A DNA stretch of 64,000 nucleotides from Acidimicrobiia bacterium (GCA_036271555.1 DATBAK010000026.1:82053-146052); one strand, 5' to 3'. Numbered from the stretch's first letter, positions 20,008-29,262 are shown. Made by a program: numbers and translations. The notes: generated from the letters alone by a model not told the origin.

Positions 20008-20904
20008 GTGATCGACGACGCCACCCTCTCCCGCCGCGCCCGCCTGCTCGGCGCGCACCTCGAACCGTGCATCGGTCAGGTGTACTTCGCGCCCGAGTGC
20101 CACTCCGCGTACGAGGCGCTCGGCTTCACCGGCAGCCGTGGCAATGCCGACGGCGTCGCGCTCCCCGATCCGGTCGCGTACTTCACGAGTCGTGGCTCGC
20201 TCATGGGCCAGGTCGCGCCGCACGTCGTGGCGGCCGCGTTCGCCGTGTTCAATCCCGAGGTCGTCGCGCCCTGCGTCGAGATGGGCTGGCGACTCACCGA
20301 CGCGCCGACGATCTTCGCGACGCGGCGCGCGGGCGCGGTCGGCCAACTCGCACGCGTGCTCGGCCCCGCACCCGACGGTGTGGCGCGCGCCGCGGAGCTC
20401 CTCGAACGCGCCGCCGCGCCGAACGCCGTCGCCGGCCGGCCCCTCTTCGCGGGCCTGACGAGTCAGTGGGACGACCCCACCGATCCCCTCACGCGCTTCT
20501 TCCACCTCGGCGACGAGCTGCGCGAGCTGCGCGGCGACGCGCACACCGCGGCCTGGACCAGCACGGGGCTCGACGCGGTCGAGATCGGATTGTTGACGGA
20601 GCTGTTCCTCGGCCTGCCGCTGCGCAGCTACATCCGGACGCGCGCGTGGAGCGACGAGCAGCTCGGCGCCGCCCTCGACCGGCTCTGCGCGCGCGGCTGG
20701 GTCGACGGTGACGCGTTCACGGCCGCAGGTCGCGACGCGCGCGAGCAGGTCGAGTGGCGCACCGACGCGCAGATGCGGCCCGCGCTCGAAGCGCTCGGCA
20801 CCGATTTCGACGAGCTGCTCGCGATCATCACGCCGTGGGGCGCGCAGCTTCGGGCCGCGGGGGCCTACCTGCGCACGCCCGGACAGCTCGTGGGTGCCTC
20901 GTGA
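20008..20904 (+). CDS. SCO6745-like protein
   Basis: 298-residue protein resembling the actinobacterial SCO6745-like family, helical proteins of unknown biochemical function with a winged-helix-like end. Visible family features are ECHSAYEALGFTGSRGNADGVALPDPVAYFTSRGSLMGQV near the start and a C-terminal HTH-like part with RLCARGWVDGDAFTAAGRDAREQVE. There is no membrane segment. Start GTG at 20,008; the nearby ATG at 19,998 is in another frame. It heads a run of co-directional genes with the MDR dehydrogenase and VOC protein, suggesting a shared small-molecule pathway. Confidence 0.8.
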   Translation: MIDDATLSRRARLLGAHLEPCIGQVYFAPECHSAYEALGFTGSRGNADGVALPDPVAYFTSRGSLMGQVAPHVVAAAFAVFNPEVVAPCVEMGWRLTDAPTIFATRRAGAVGQLARVLGPAPDGVARAAELLERAAAPNAVAGRPLFAGLTSQWDDPTDPLTRFFHLGDELRELRGDAHTAAWTSTGLDAVEIGLLTELFLGLPLRSYIRTRAWSDEQLGAALDRLCARGWVDGDAFTAAGRDAREQVEWRTDAQMRPALEALGTDFDELLAIITPWGAQLRAAGAYLRTPGQLVGAS

Positions 20905-20947
20905 ACGCGCACGCCACCATCCACGACACGGCCGAAGGCGCGAGCGA

Positions 20948-21997
20948 ATGAGCGTGAGCGCGCTCCCCACGATGATGCCGGCCGCGGTCTACCTCGGCGA
21001 CGGCGTGGTCGAGGCGCAGGAGCTGCCGGTGCCCGAGCTGCAGGACGGCGGCGCGATCGTCGAGGTGTCGCACTGCGGGATCTGCGGCACCGACCTGCAC
21101 TTCGTGCTCGAAGGGATGGGCCGCAAGGGCGCCGTGTTCGGCCACGAATGGTCGGGCACGCTCGTCGCGCTCGGGCCCGACGCACGGACCGACGTTCCAA
21201 TGGGCACCACCGTCGTCGCGGCCGACCGTCCCGGATGCGGACGCTGCCGGTCGTGTCGCGCGGGGCGACCGTCGGTGTGCAGCGAACGCGCGGCACCGAA
21301 CTTCTTCGGTGGCACCGGCGCGTTCGCGCGCTACAAGCACGTCGACGCGTCGTCGTTGTTGCCGCTGCCCGCGGGCGTGTCGTTGCGCGACGCCGCGCTC
21401 ACCGAGCCGCTCGCGGTCGCGATGCACGCGCACACGCTCTCCGGCGCGCGTCCCGACGACCGCGTGCTGGTGACCGGCGCGGGTCCTGTCGGCACGCTGA
21501 TGATCGCGGTGCTCAGGGCCGCGGGCATCGACGACATCACGGTGAGCGAGCCCGCGCCGTTGCGACGGGAGCGCGCGGCGGCGCTCGGGGCGCGGGTCGT
21601 CAGCCCCGACTCGCTCTCGCGCGCGCCGATGGGCCGCCCCGTCGACGAGGCGTTCACGCTCGCCTTCGAGTGCTCGGGCCGCGCCGTCGCCGCCGAAGCC
21701 GCGCTCGACCAGCTCGATCGGGCGGGAACCTTCTTGTTCCTCGGCACCGGCTCCGATGCGCCGCGCGTCAACCACAACCGCGTGATCATCCTCGAGCAGA
21801 CGATCATGGGCTCGTACAACTACGACGACCACGGCTTCGCGAAGGCGCTCGACCTCATCGCGTCCGGGAAGCTCCCGCTCGATCTCCTGATCGAGCCCGA
21901 GGACTTCCCGCTCGATCAGGTCGGCACGACGATGCAGCGGCTCGGCGCGGGTGAGCTCGCGAGCAAGGCGCTCGTCGTGCCGCGGATCGGAGGATGA
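20948..21997 (+). CDS. Zinc-dependent MDR alcohol dehydrogenase
   Basis: Medium-chain dehydrogenase/reductase, 349 residues, expected to oxidise an alcohol with NAD(P). Catalytic zinc ligands are in CGICGTD and GHEWSG; the structural zinc lobe is CGRCRSCRAGRPSVC. The coenzyme Rossmann motif is VTGAGPVGTLM. It resembles sorbitol/threonine-dehydrogenase-like members, but the substrate is open. ATG at 20,948 follows a GCGAGCGAATGAG sequence similar to the tail of the interspersed element. The last codons overlap the VOC gene (ATGA). Confidence 0.9.
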   Translation: MSVSALPTMMPAAVYLGDGVVEAQELPVPELQDGGAIVEVSHCGICGTDLHFVLEGMGRKGAVFGHEWSGTLVALGPDARTDVPMGTTVVAADRPGCGRCRSCRAGRPSVCSERAAPNFFGGTGAFARYKHVDASSLLPLPAGVSLRDAALTEPLAVAMHAHTLSGARPDDRVLVTGAGPVGTLMIAVLRAAGIDDITVSEPAPLRRERAAALGARVVSPDSLSRAPMGRPVDEAFTLAFECSGRAVAAEAALDQLDRAGTFLFLGTGSDAPRVNHNRVIILEQTIMGSYNYDDHGFAKALDLIASGKLPLDLLIEPEDFPLDQVGTTMQRLGAGELASKALVVPRIGG

Positions 21998-22446
21998 CGA
22001 TGGGACCGCCGACGCTCAACCACGTTGCGATCAGCGTCGATCCGAGGGTGCTCGACGCGCGCGGGCGCGCCGACATCCTCGGCTTCTTCCACGAGGTGTT
22101 CGGCTGGGTCGAGGGCGACAACACCGGCGAGAAGGGCGACCCGCTGATCCTCTACACGGGCGCCTTCGGCCAGTTCGTCTACCTGCTGCCGGCAACGCCC
22201 GCGATGGAGGCGCCCCCGCTCGACCACTTCGGTCTGCAGATCGAGAGCGTCGAGGAGCTCGAAGCGATCGTCGCGCGTGCCGCGACGGTGAAGGAGCGCG
22301 ACGATCGCGTCCGCATCATCGAGCGCTCCGAGCGCACGACGCACGGCGCGACCGACGACTACGTCCTCACGAACGCGTACATCGGCTACCTGCTTCCGCT
22401 CATGGTCGAGCTGCAGCATCTCGAGCGGAAGCCGCGTTCGGCGTAA
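21994..22446 (+). CDS. VOC (glyoxalase/dioxygenase-fold) family protein
   Basis: 150-residue vicinal-oxygen-chelate fold protein with the usual paired beta-alpha-beta-beta-beta modules: LNHVAISVDPRV at the start and PPLDHFGLQIESVEEL in the middle. His10 and the His in LDHFG are candidate metal ligands, with a Glu in the last strand (MVELQHLE). It could be a glyoxalase, dioxygenase or isomerase; not decidable. The start overlaps the MDR dehydrogenase stop, so the two are co-translated and probably act on related substrates. Confidence 0.82.
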   Translation: MTMGPPTLNHVAISVDPRVLDARGRADILGFFHEVFGWVEGDNTGEKGDPLILYTGAFGQFVYLLPATPAMEAPPLDHFGLQIESVEELEAIVARAATVKERDDRVRIIERSERTTHGATDDYVLTNAYIGYLLPLMVELQHLERKPRSA

Positions 22447-22469
22447 TGGACAAGGCCAGCCCGCCGGAA

Positions 22470-22549
22470 CGGCCGGGTCGTCTTTGCGGCCCGGCCGACT
22501 CCGAGGCTGAGGCGTCGTGGAGGGCGATGCGTGCGAGCCCGACCAGGCA
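22470..22549 (+). repeat. Intergenic stem-loop element copy 6
   Basis: Stem CGGCCGGGTCG (22,470-22,480) pairs with CGGCCCGGCCG (22,487-22,497) around loop TCTTTG. The tail is GGCTGAGGCGTCG, GGAGGGCGATGC, GTGCGAGCCCGACCA. It lies between the VOC gene and the enoyl-CoA hydratase. Confidence 0.78.
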
Positions 22550-22568
22550 GAGATAGCAGACTCCTCCG

Positions 22569-23351
22569 ATGCTCCGAATCGAAACGGCCGACCGGGTCCG
22601 CACCCTCACGCTCGACCGGCCCGAGGCGCTGAACGCGTTCAACGAGGCGCTCTACGACGAGGTGACGGACGCGCTCATCGCGGCGCACGAGGATCCCGGC
22701 GTCGCGGTCGTGTTGATGACCGGCGCGGGGCGCGCGTTCTCCGCCGGCGCCGACCTCTTCGAGATGGCGCGCCACGCGAGCGATCCCGACTTCTCACCGG
22801 GCCGGCACGGTTTCGTCGGCATGCTCGACCAACTCATCGACTACGAGAAGCCGTTCCTCCTCGCGATCAACGGCATCGGGCTCGGTATCGGTGCGACGAT
22901 CATCGGATTCGCCGATCTCGTCTTCATGTCGTCGACCGCGCGACTCCGCTGCCCCTTCACCGATCTCGCGGTCGCGCCCGAGGCCGCGTCGAGCTACACG
23001 TTCCCGACGCTGCTCGGGCGTCAGCGCGCGACGTGGATCCTGCTGAGCTCCGAGTGGATCTCGGCGGCGGACTGCGAGCGCTACGGCCTCGTGTTCGAGG
23101 TGTGCGAGCCCGACGCGCTGCTCGACACCGCGATGGAGCACGCACGGCTGCTCGCGGAGAAGCCGATCAGCTCACTGCGCGCGTCGAAGCGGCTCATCAA
23201 CTCGCAGCATCGCGACGCGATCTTCGCGGCGCGCGCCGCCGAGAACGCGGCCTTCCAACACCTCATGGCCGGACCCGCGAACAAGGAAGCGCTCGCCGCG
23301 TTCGCGGAGAAGCGCAAGCCCGACTTCACGAACCTGCCGCCGGGTTGGTAG
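22569..23351 (+). CDS. Enoyl-CoA hydratase/isomerase family protein
   Basis: Crotonase-fold protein, 260 residues, expected to act on an acyl-CoA in beta-oxidation or a related pathway. The oxyanion-hole segments are visible: GAGRAFSAGADLFEM and INGIGLGIGATIIGFADLVF. The position of the first catalytic Glu in classical hydratases is replaced here (FPTLLGRQRA region carries Ala/Ser), so isomerase, hydrolase or another crotonase reaction is equally possible. It starts with ATG at 22,569. It is convergent with the cyclopropane-synthase-like gene, leaving only six bases between stops. Confidence 0.88.
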   Translation: MLRIETADRVRTLTLDRPEALNAFNEALYDEVTDALIAAHEDPGVAVVLMTGAGRAFSAGADLFEMARHASDPDFSPGRHGFVGMLDQLIDYEKPFLLAINGIGLGIGATIIGFADLVFMSSTARLRCPFTDLAVAPEAASSYTFPTLLGRQRATWILLSSEWISAADCERYGLVFEVCEPDALLDTAMEHARLLAEKPISSLRASKRLINSQHRDAIFAARAAENAAFQHLMAGPANKEALAAFAEKRKPDFTNLPPGW

Positions 23352-23357
23352 GCGAGC

Positions 23358-24593
23358 TCAGAAGTCGACGCGGAGCGGCATCCCGGAACGGCCACCATCG
23401 GGCTTCACCGCGAGCACCTGGTGGATCTGCGTGTTGCCGTCCTCGAAGTTGACGGCCGACGCCGCGATGTAGAGGCGCCAGATCCGCGCGATCGCGGTAC
23501 CGGCGTCGGCGACCGCGGCCTCCCAATCGCTCTCGAGGTTCGCCATCCACGCCCGGAGGGTCAGCGCGTAGTGCTCGCGCAGGCTCTCGACGTGCCGCGC
23601 CTCGAATCCGGCCTGTTGGATCGCGGTCACGACGGCACCGACTTCGTGCAGCTCGCCATCAGGGAACACGAACCGGTCGATGAAGCTGCCCCGCTTGAAG
23701 TGGGTGCGCAGGCGCGGCTTCCACGGGCGGCTGATCGCATGGTTCAGGAAGCGACCGCCCGGTCGCACGAGCGCAAACGCACGCGAGAAGTACTCGTCGA
23801 GCATCTTCAGACCGACGTGCTCGAACATGCCGATCGAGCTCACCGCGTCGAACGGTGCGTCGGTGATGTCGCGGTAGTCCTGCACGCGCACGCTGAGCGC
23901 GCCCGCGAGCCCCGCCTCCGCGATGCGCTTCGACGCGAGGTCGGCCTGCGCGCCGGACAGCGTCACACCGACGCCTTCGACGCCGTAGTGCTGCGCCGCG
24001 TGCAGCAGCATGCTCCCCCACCCGCAGCCGATGTCGAGCAGCCGCATGCCGGGCTGCAGCCCCAGCTTGCGGCACACGAGGTCGTGCTTCGCGGTCTGCG
24101 CGGCGTCGAGCCCGACATCGGGTCGCTCCCACACCGCGCACGAGTACGTCAACGTCGGTCCGAGCAGGCGTTCGTAGAACTCGTTCGAGACGTTGTAGTG
24201 GTGCGCGATCGCGGCCGCGTCGCGCGCCTTCGAGTGCCGGGCACCGTGGAGTCGCGCCTCGCCCGGCGCGCGCGGAAGTCTGCGGAACAGTTGCGGTCCG
24301 AGCAGCCGCACCATGTCCGCGATCTGCCCGGCGCCGAACGACACGTTCGGAAAGCGATGACGCAGCTCGAGCGCGGCGAACATGTCGCCCTCGATGTCGA
24401 TGTCGCCCGCCACGTACGCGCGCCCGAGACCGAGCTCACCCGGCGCGGTGACGATGCGGCGAAACGCGTCGGGTGAGCGCACCACGAGCGCGGCTCGCGC
24501 GTTCGCAGGCCCGAGCGTGCTGCCGTCGTACGCGCGCACGGCGACCGGCAGGTCGGAACCCAGAATGCCGGTGACGAGGTCGGCAACCGTCAT
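23358..24593 (-). CDS. Cyclopropane-fatty-acyl-phospholipid synthase family methyltransferase
   Basis: SAM-dependent enzyme, 411 residues, of the CFA/mycolic acid methyltransferase family that modifies the double bond of membrane acyl chains. The N-terminal part has the GDIDIEGDMFAAL block of CFA synthases, motif I is LLDIGCGWGSML, and EHVGLKMLDEYFSRAFALV is the conserved active-site stretch. The start ATG at 24,593 has GGAGG six bases upstream and is preferred over the longer reading to 24,695. The product could introduce cyclopropane or methyl branches into lipids. Confidence 0.92.
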   Translation of the reverse strand: MTVADLVTGILGSDLPVAVRAYDGSTLGPANARAALVVRSPDAFRRIVTAPGELGLGRAYVAGDIDIEGDMFAALELRHRFPNVSFGAGQIADMVRLLGPQLFRRLPRAPGEARLHGARHSKARDAAAIAHHYNVSNEFYERLLGPTLTYSCAVWERPDVGLDAAQTAKHDLVCRKLGLQPGMRLLDIGCGWGSMLLHAAQHYGVEGVGVTLSGAQADLASKRIAEAGLAGALSVRVQDYRDITDAPFDAVSSIGMFEHVGLKMLDEYFSRAFALVRPGGRFLNHAISRPWKPRLRTHFKRGSFIDRFVFPDGELHEVGAVVTAIQQAGFEARHVESLREHYALTLRAWMANLESDWEAAVADAGTAIARIWRLYIAASAVNFEDGNTQIHQVLAVKPDGGRSGMPLRVDF

Positions 24594-24661
24594 GGCGACC
24601 CTCCAGTTCGAAAACCCACCCAGATGCTCGCGGATCGGAGCGACGCCTGCACGCGCGTGCG

Positions 24662-25426
24662 TCAGGTCGAAGGGTTCTTCCCCGCCTCGTGGCACCAGAA
24701 CACTTCGGTCACGTACGGCAGCTCGAACCGGTCGGGGAAATCGGCCACGAGTGCGCGCACACCGTCGAGGATGTGCTCACGCTCCGCGGGCTCCATCGAG
24801 GCGATGAAGCTCGTGGTCGAGACCCGTTCGCAGAGCCCGTCGCGATCGAGGTTCTGCGAGAACCTGAATCGCTCGCGCTGCGCACTCGTGAAGCGCCCGG
24901 ACCCGTCGAGCACCTCGCGGAAGTCGGTCCCCACCCGGTACGGCATCTGCACGTCCCACCGCATGACGTGGCTGAGCTCGGCAACCCACTCGACCGACTC
25001 GTCCCGTTCGTTCCACACGAGTCCGAGGCCGCCGGACACGCGCAGCACGCGCGCGATCTCGGCGAGCGCGCGGGGCGCGTCGAACCAGTGGAAGGCCTGC
25101 GCGACGACGACCCCGTCGACCGACGCGTCCGCGAGCGGGATCGCTTCGGCGGTGCCGGCTTGCATCGGCACTCCGGGCACCGCGAGCGCGAACTGCCGCC
25201 GCATCGCCTCCGAAGGCTCGACGGCGACGAGGTCGGCGCCCCGCTCGGCGAGCAACCGCGTGAGCTTGCCGGTCCCCGCCGCGAGATCGAGGACTCGGGT
25301 GCCGGCGGCGATGCCGAGCTCGGTGCAGAGCCGGTCGACCGCCGCGGTCGGATAGCTGGGCCGGCTGCGCTCGTACGCGTCGGCGGCGCGTCCGAATCCC
25401 GCGGCGGCGACCGGATTGACGTCCAC
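24662..25426 (-). CDS. Class I SAM-dependent methyltransferase
   Basis: 254-residue Rossmann methyltransferase of the UbiE/COQ5-like type. Motif I is VLDLAAGTGKLTRLLAERG, followed by VAVEPSEAMRRQF, and VVVAQAFHWFDAPRALAEIARVL is the family's motif II/III block (AQAFHWF is typical of actinobacterial small-molecule methyltransferases). It starts with GTG at 25,426, three bases after the stop of the SGNH hydrolase gene, so they share a transcript. Substrate unknown. Confidence 0.9.
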   Translation of the reverse strand: MDVNPVAAAGFGRAADAYERSRPSYPTAAVDRLCTELGIAAGTRVLDLAAGTGKLTRLLAERGADLVAVEPSEAMRRQFALAVPGVPMQAGTAEAIPLADASVDGVVVAQAFHWFDAPRALAEIARVLRVSGGLGLVWNERDESVEWVAELSHVMRWDVQMPYRVGTDFREVLDGSGRFTSAQRERFRFSQNLDRDGLCERVSTTSFIASMEPAEREHILDGVRALVADFPDRFELPYVTEVFWCHEAGKNPST

Positions 25427-25429
25427 GAG

Positions 25430-26335
25430 CTACGGAGTCCCCGTGAGATCGACGGGAATCCCCGCGGTCGGCGGTGCCGGCCGGTAGTCGAGACCCGCGA
25501 CGGCCGCGAGGCCGTCGACGATCGTGGCGGCATAGCGGTGCGCGCCCGCGGAGTAGGTGCACACATGACCGACGATCGGACAGCCCACCGTGCGCGGGTC
25601 GTCGAAGTGGATGCGCGACGCGTCGCGAGTGACGATGCGACCGTCCTGGCAACCGAGGGCCGCGCGCTCGCCGGTGACGCACGGCATCGAGGTCACGTAC
25701 GCGGGGCCGCCGAGCGCGGTCGCGGTCTTCACGAGCCGCACGCCCGGGTGCTCCAGCGCGAGGCGCGCGTACTGCGCGACGAGCCGGGCCCGCGGCGGCG
25801 TGTCGAGGTCCGCGGGGAACACGGGCGGGGCGACGAGCTCGACCGGCACGTGCCGCGCGGCGGCGAACGCCACCAGCGCCCCGAGGTCCTTCTTGTACTT
25901 CTCGTAGTACGCGTCGCCCGAGAGCGGTCGACCATCGCGCTGCATGCACGGCGTGAGGTTGTTGCCCGAGAACGCGAGCACCAGCACGCCCGGGCGCGTC
26001 GCGATCGACTGCCGGACGAGCGGCGCGAGGTCGCACGGCGCGAGGCCGAAGTACGCGGTGACCGACACCGACAGTCCGTGCGCGCGCCCCAGTGCGGCGA
26101 CCGCGCTGCCCGCCTGCAGCATGAGGGAGTCGCCGAAGACCGCGACGCGCGCGGATGCGTGACGCGCGCCCGTCTCCGCCGGCGCGGCGCGCTCGCCCGC
26201 GGCGGCGCGGTTCGACCGGCTCGACGGCCCGAACGCGACGATCAGCGTCGCGACGATCCCCGCGACCGCGACCGCCACTCCGAGGCGCGCCGAGCGTCCA
26301 CCCCGCGCGCCGAGCCGTCGGTCTCCGGCTTGCAT
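25430..26335 (-). CDS. Membrane-anchored SGNH/GDSL hydrolase
   Basis: 301-residue protein with an N-terminal membrane anchor (about residues 18-35) and an extracytoplasmic SGNH hydrolase domain. Block I is VAVFGDSLML with the nucleophile Ser; block III is LAFSGNN with the oxyanion Asn. The last His/Asp pair is probably in the HFDDPRTVGCPIVGHVC region. The domain resembles those attached to acyltransferase-3 proteins that act on surface polysaccharides. Esterase activity is expected, substrate unknown. It lies directly upstream of the methyltransferase gene. Confidence 0.87.
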   Translation of the reverse strand: MQAGDRRLGARGGRSARLGVAVAVAGIVATLIVAFGPSSRSNRAAAGERAAPAETGARHASARVAVFGDSLMLQAGSAVAALGRAHGLSVSVTAYFGLAPCDLAPLVRQSIATRPGVLVLAFSGNNLTPCMQRDGRPLSGDAYYEKYKKDLGALVAFAAARHVPVELVAPPVFPADLDTPPRARLVAQYARLALEHPGVRLVKTATALGGPAYVTSMPCVTGERAALGCQDGRIVTRDASRIHFDDPRTVGCPIVGHVCTYSAGAHRYAATIVDGLAAVAGLDYRPAPPTAGIPVDLTGTP

Positions 26336-26381
26336 CTCGCTCCCGACTCGGAAACCACCCCGAACGCGCAGTCTCGCACGG

Positions 26382-27209
26382 TCAGGCGATCGTTCCCGCC
26401 CCGCTCGCCGTCACGAGGAGGGAGCTCCCGAGGGCGGCCTCGGGATCGAGAGCGCGGGGTTCGACCTCGCTCTCGATCGACCAACCGGCCTGCCGCAGCA
26501 GCGTTTCCCAGCCGTCGTGAGCGAGCCGCGTGCGCGCCGGCTCGCCGATGCGCACGAGCCGGCGGCGGAACGCCGCGCGTCGGAGCCGCGCCGCCGGCGT
26601 CGCCGCCCGGTCCTCGAGCCCGAGGCTGAGCGCGAGCGTCGATCTCACCGACGGCGCCGCGCGCTCGCGCAGCCCGACGAAGAGCTGCGCGATCACGTCG
26701 CGGTCGAGGTACAGCAGCAGCCCTTCACACGTGAAGAGACTCGGGCGCTGCGCGTCGTGGCCGGCCCGCGCGAGCTTCGCGGCGACGTCGCCGTCCGTGA
26801 GATCGACCGGCACGAAGTGGATGTCGTCGCACGCGACGTCGAGCCGCGCGAGTCGCGCGCGCTTGTCGGCTTGGGTCTCGGGAAGGTCGAGCTCGAAGAA
26901 CGCGATGCCCGGCGCGCGGAACCGCAGCGCGCGGCCGTCGTAGCCCGCGCCGACGATCACGATCTGCGGGACGTCCGCTGCGATCGCGTCGAGCACCTGC
27001 CCGTCGAAGAAACGCGTGCGCGCGACGAGGTGGTGGAACATGCCGGCGCCCGCATTCCGGTCACCCGCGCTCGCTTCACCGCGCGCCAGCTCGGCGGCGA
27101 GGTCACCGTTGAGCCGCTCCTCGCCTGCGGCGTCACCGCCCGCCGGCGCCGGGCGGCTCATCATCGAGCGCGCCCGCGCCACGCCCTGAGCGGTTCGCGA
27201 CACCGGCAT
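26382..27209 (-). CDS. Leucine-carboxyl-methyltransferase-like SAM methyltransferase
   Basis: 275-residue protein of the class I methyltransferases related to Ppm1/LCMT and mycobacterial putative S-methyltransferases. The pattern RTRFFDGQVLDAI, then IVIVGAGYDGRALRF (motif I), then FELDLPETQADKRARL, then LFTCEGLLLYLDRDV is typical of this family. The ATG at 27,209 is preferred; the frame stays open upstream but crosses the divergent lipoprotein promoter. These actinobacterial proteins methylate small molecules, and the target is unknown. Confidence 0.87.
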   Translation of the reverse strand: MPVSRTAQGVARARSMMSRPAPAGGDAAGEERLNGDLAAELARGEASAGDRNAGAGMFHHLVARTRFFDGQVLDAIAADVPQIVIVGAGYDGRALRFRAPGIAFFELDLPETQADKRARLARLDVACDDIHFVPVDLTDGDVAAKLARAGHDAQRPSLFTCEGLLLYLDRDVIAQLFVGLRERAAPSVRSTLALSLGLEDRAATPAARLRRAAFRRRLVRIGEPARTRLAHDGWETLLRQAGWSIESEVEPRALDPEAALGSSLLVTASGAGTIA

Positions 27210-27283
27210 ACCCCGGATTCTGCCCCGGGCGCGCCCACTGCGTCGCCGAGCGCGGATCACGGCGAGCGAGCACAATCCGTCGC

Positions 27284-28120
27284 GTGCACAGGATGCGAGG
27301 GGTTGGCGTGGCGCTCGCGATCGCGGTGGCGCTCGGGGCGTGCAGCTCGTCGTCATCGACCGCGGGGTCCCGGCCGTCCGCCGTCGCGATACCGACGACC
27401 ACGACCGTTCCGCCGGTCGCGCGGATGACACACCGCGCCGCGGTCAGCCCGATCTACAGCCAGGGCCTCGCGCGGTTCGGCGACGGTTGGGTCTTCTCGG
27501 GCACGCGCTGGCTCGCACACACCGACGGCGCGCTGCACCAGACCGCGATCAACTCGCACGCGATCCCACCCACGTGGTTGGCGAAGGGCTACGACCACAT
27601 CGGCGACATCGACATCGTCGGTGATGTGCTCTACGCGCCGTACGAAGAGCCGAACTATTCGCTCGGCCATCAGGCGACCGCGACGTACGACGCGCGGACG
27701 CTGCGCTTCGAGTCCGCGGTCGTGCTCCAACAGCATCAGAACTCGTTCGTCACCGTCGACCCGAAGACGATGATCGCCTATTCGATGGACCAGTTCGGCG
27801 GCGGCGCGCTCCTTCGTTACGACGTCGCGCACGCTTGGAAGCGACTCGCGCCGCTGAAGCTGAGCCGCTTCGTCGACAAGGTGCAGGGCGCCGACATCGC
27901 CGACGGCGCGGCCTGGCTCTCGACCGACGACGCCCACAAGGAGCTCTACCGCGTCGATCTCGAGACCGGCCACGTCGACGCGCTGGTTTCGCAGGGCTTC
28001 CTGAAGGGCGAGGGCGAAGGCATCGACGCGACCTCACTGTCGAGCGGCCTGCTCCACGCGCTCGTCGTTCCACCTACGCTCGCGCCCGTCTACCTCCAGG
28101 ACTTCCGCACCGCTGAGTAG
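27284..28120 (+). CDS. Secreted lipoprotein, beta-propeller-like, unknown function
   Basis: 278 residues. The N-terminus is a lipoprotein signal with a lipobox ending LGAC at about residue 20, followed by a Ser/Thr/Pro linker (20-45). The mature part has repeated strand-rich units with Trp/Tyr/Asp turns (DGWVFSGTRWLAHTDGAL, then HIGDIDIVGDVLYAPYEEPN, then TMIAYSMDQF), resembling a small beta-propeller. It is likely anchored on the outer face of the membrane. GTG at 27,284 or ATG at 27,293; a CACAAT hexamer just upstream could be a -10 of a nearly leaderless message. Confidence 0.8.
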   Translation: MHRMRGVGVALAIAVALGACSSSSSTAGSRPSAVAIPTTTTVPPVARMTHRAAVSPIYSQGLARFGDGWVFSGTRWLAHTDGALHQTAINSHAIPPTWLAKGYDHIGDIDIVGDVLYAPYEEPNYSLGHQATATYDARTLRFESAVVLQQHQNSFVTVDPKTMIAYSMDQFGGGALLRYDVAHAWKRLAPLKLSRFVDKVQGADIADGAAWLSTDDAHKELYRVDLETGHVDALVSQGFLKGEGEGIDATSLSSGLLHALVVPPTLAPVYLQDFRTAE

Positions 28121-28164
28121 CGTCCGGCCCGGGAATCGGTCGGTCGATCGGGCCAGGAGGTCTC

Positions 28165-29262
28165 ATGTCGGTGAAGCGTTCGTTCGTCGTGGCCACGGCC
28201 GCGCTGTTGGTGATCGTCGTGGGGCCGATCGCGCTCGCTTCGCCGGCGCTCGCCGCGCCCGTCAACGGTGGCGTGCTCAAGAACCACCACCCGGTCAACG
28301 GCGTGATGGGAACACCCGACGGCGTCAGCTACACGTTCAAGGCGGTCGCGGGTCGGCACGTCACGCTCGCCGCCACCAATGTGAGCGTCACACCCGAGTC
28401 CAGCGGTCTGACCCTGAGCGCCTACGACTCACACGGCGACGCCGATGTCCCCGGCATCCAGATCTTCACCGGCCAGAACCACGAGATCGACTTCACACCG
28501 ACGGCCGCCCAAGCGGGACCGACGACCGTTGTGATCGGACCGTGGAACGCGGGCGCGACCGGAAGCTTCACGCTCACGATGGCCCGCGATCTCACCGGCA
28601 CGCTCGCGTCGGGCACCGCCGTGCGCCCGAACCTCCGGTTCGGCGGCCAGCACGCCGACTACACCTTCACTGCGGTCGCGGGTCAGCACGTGACCGTCGC
28701 CGCGTTCAACGGGAACTTCGTGCCGCAGTTCCAGGGCATGACGTTGGACGTCTTCGGCGCAGACGGCGTGCGCGTCGCGCCCGGCGTGCAGTTCTACACG
28801 GGGCAGACGCACTCCATCGACTACACACCGACAGCCGCGCAAGCCGGGCTCACGCACGTCGTGATCACGCCGTACAACTACGAGACGACGGGCAAGTTCA
28901 CGCTCGCCTACGCCGCCGACTCCGAGCGGCGCCTGACCCTCGCCAAGCCCGTGGCCGGCAACCTGAAGTTCGCGGGCCAGCACGTGCTCTACTCGTTCCG
29001 GATCAAGGCCGGTCAGCCCGCCGACATCTTGATCACGAACACGTTCATCCATCCGAACGACGCCGCCGCGCTGGCGATGGGCGTGTACGACGCGAACGGC
29101 GGCCTGATCAACGGCACCTACTACCTCAAGAACGGCTCGGACACGCAGGTCTACTTCGTTCCCACGGCCGAGCAAGCCGGGATCGGCAGCGTCGGCATCA
29201 GCCCGTACACCGCCGGCTCGACCGGCACCTTCACGATCACCTACACGAACTCGTTCCACTGA
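28165..29262 (+). CDS. Secreted protein with three tandem beta-sandwich repeats
   Basis: 365 residues with a Sec signal peptide (about 1-30, ending in ALAAP) and then three homologous units of about 105-110 residues. Each starts with a G-x-L-x-F/GGQHxxYxFxxxAGQ motif and ends with PTAAQAG...VVIxPxNxxxTGxFTL (ends near residues 145, 255 and 362). The pattern resembles bacterial pre-peptidase C-terminal (PPC-like) domains. No catalytic domain is attached. AGGAGG sits seven bases before the ATG. It probably binds or coats something outside the cell; the target is unknown. Confidence 0.85.
   Translation: MSVKRSFVVATAALLVIVVGPIALASPALAAPVNGGVLKNHHPVNGVMGTPDGVSYTFKAVAGRHVTLAATNVSVTPESSGLTLSAYDSHGDADVPGIQIFTGQNHEIDFTPTAAQAGPTTVVIGPWNAGATGSFTLTMARDLTGTLASGTAVRPNLRFGGQHADYTFTAVAGQHVTVAAFNGNFVPQFQGMTLDVFGADGVRVAPGVQFYTGQTHSIDYTPTAAQAGLTHVVITPYNYETTGKFTLAYAADSERRLTLAKPVAGNLKFAGQHVLYSFRIKAGQPADILITNTFIHPNDAAALAMGVYDANGGLINGTYYLKNGSDTQVYFVPTAEQAGIGSVGISPYTAGSTGTFTITYTNSFH

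Noticed and set aside
22470..22497. Stem of element copy 6 as a classical Rho-independent terminator
   Set aside because: There is no U-run after the stem, and the same stem occurs with a conserved tail at other places, so it is better treated as part of the dispersed element.
28126..28154. GGCCCG/CGGGCC hairpin after the lipoprotein gene as a terminator
   Set aside because: Only six pairs with a long loop, and the right arm sits just before the Shine-Dalgarno of the next gene; not convincing.
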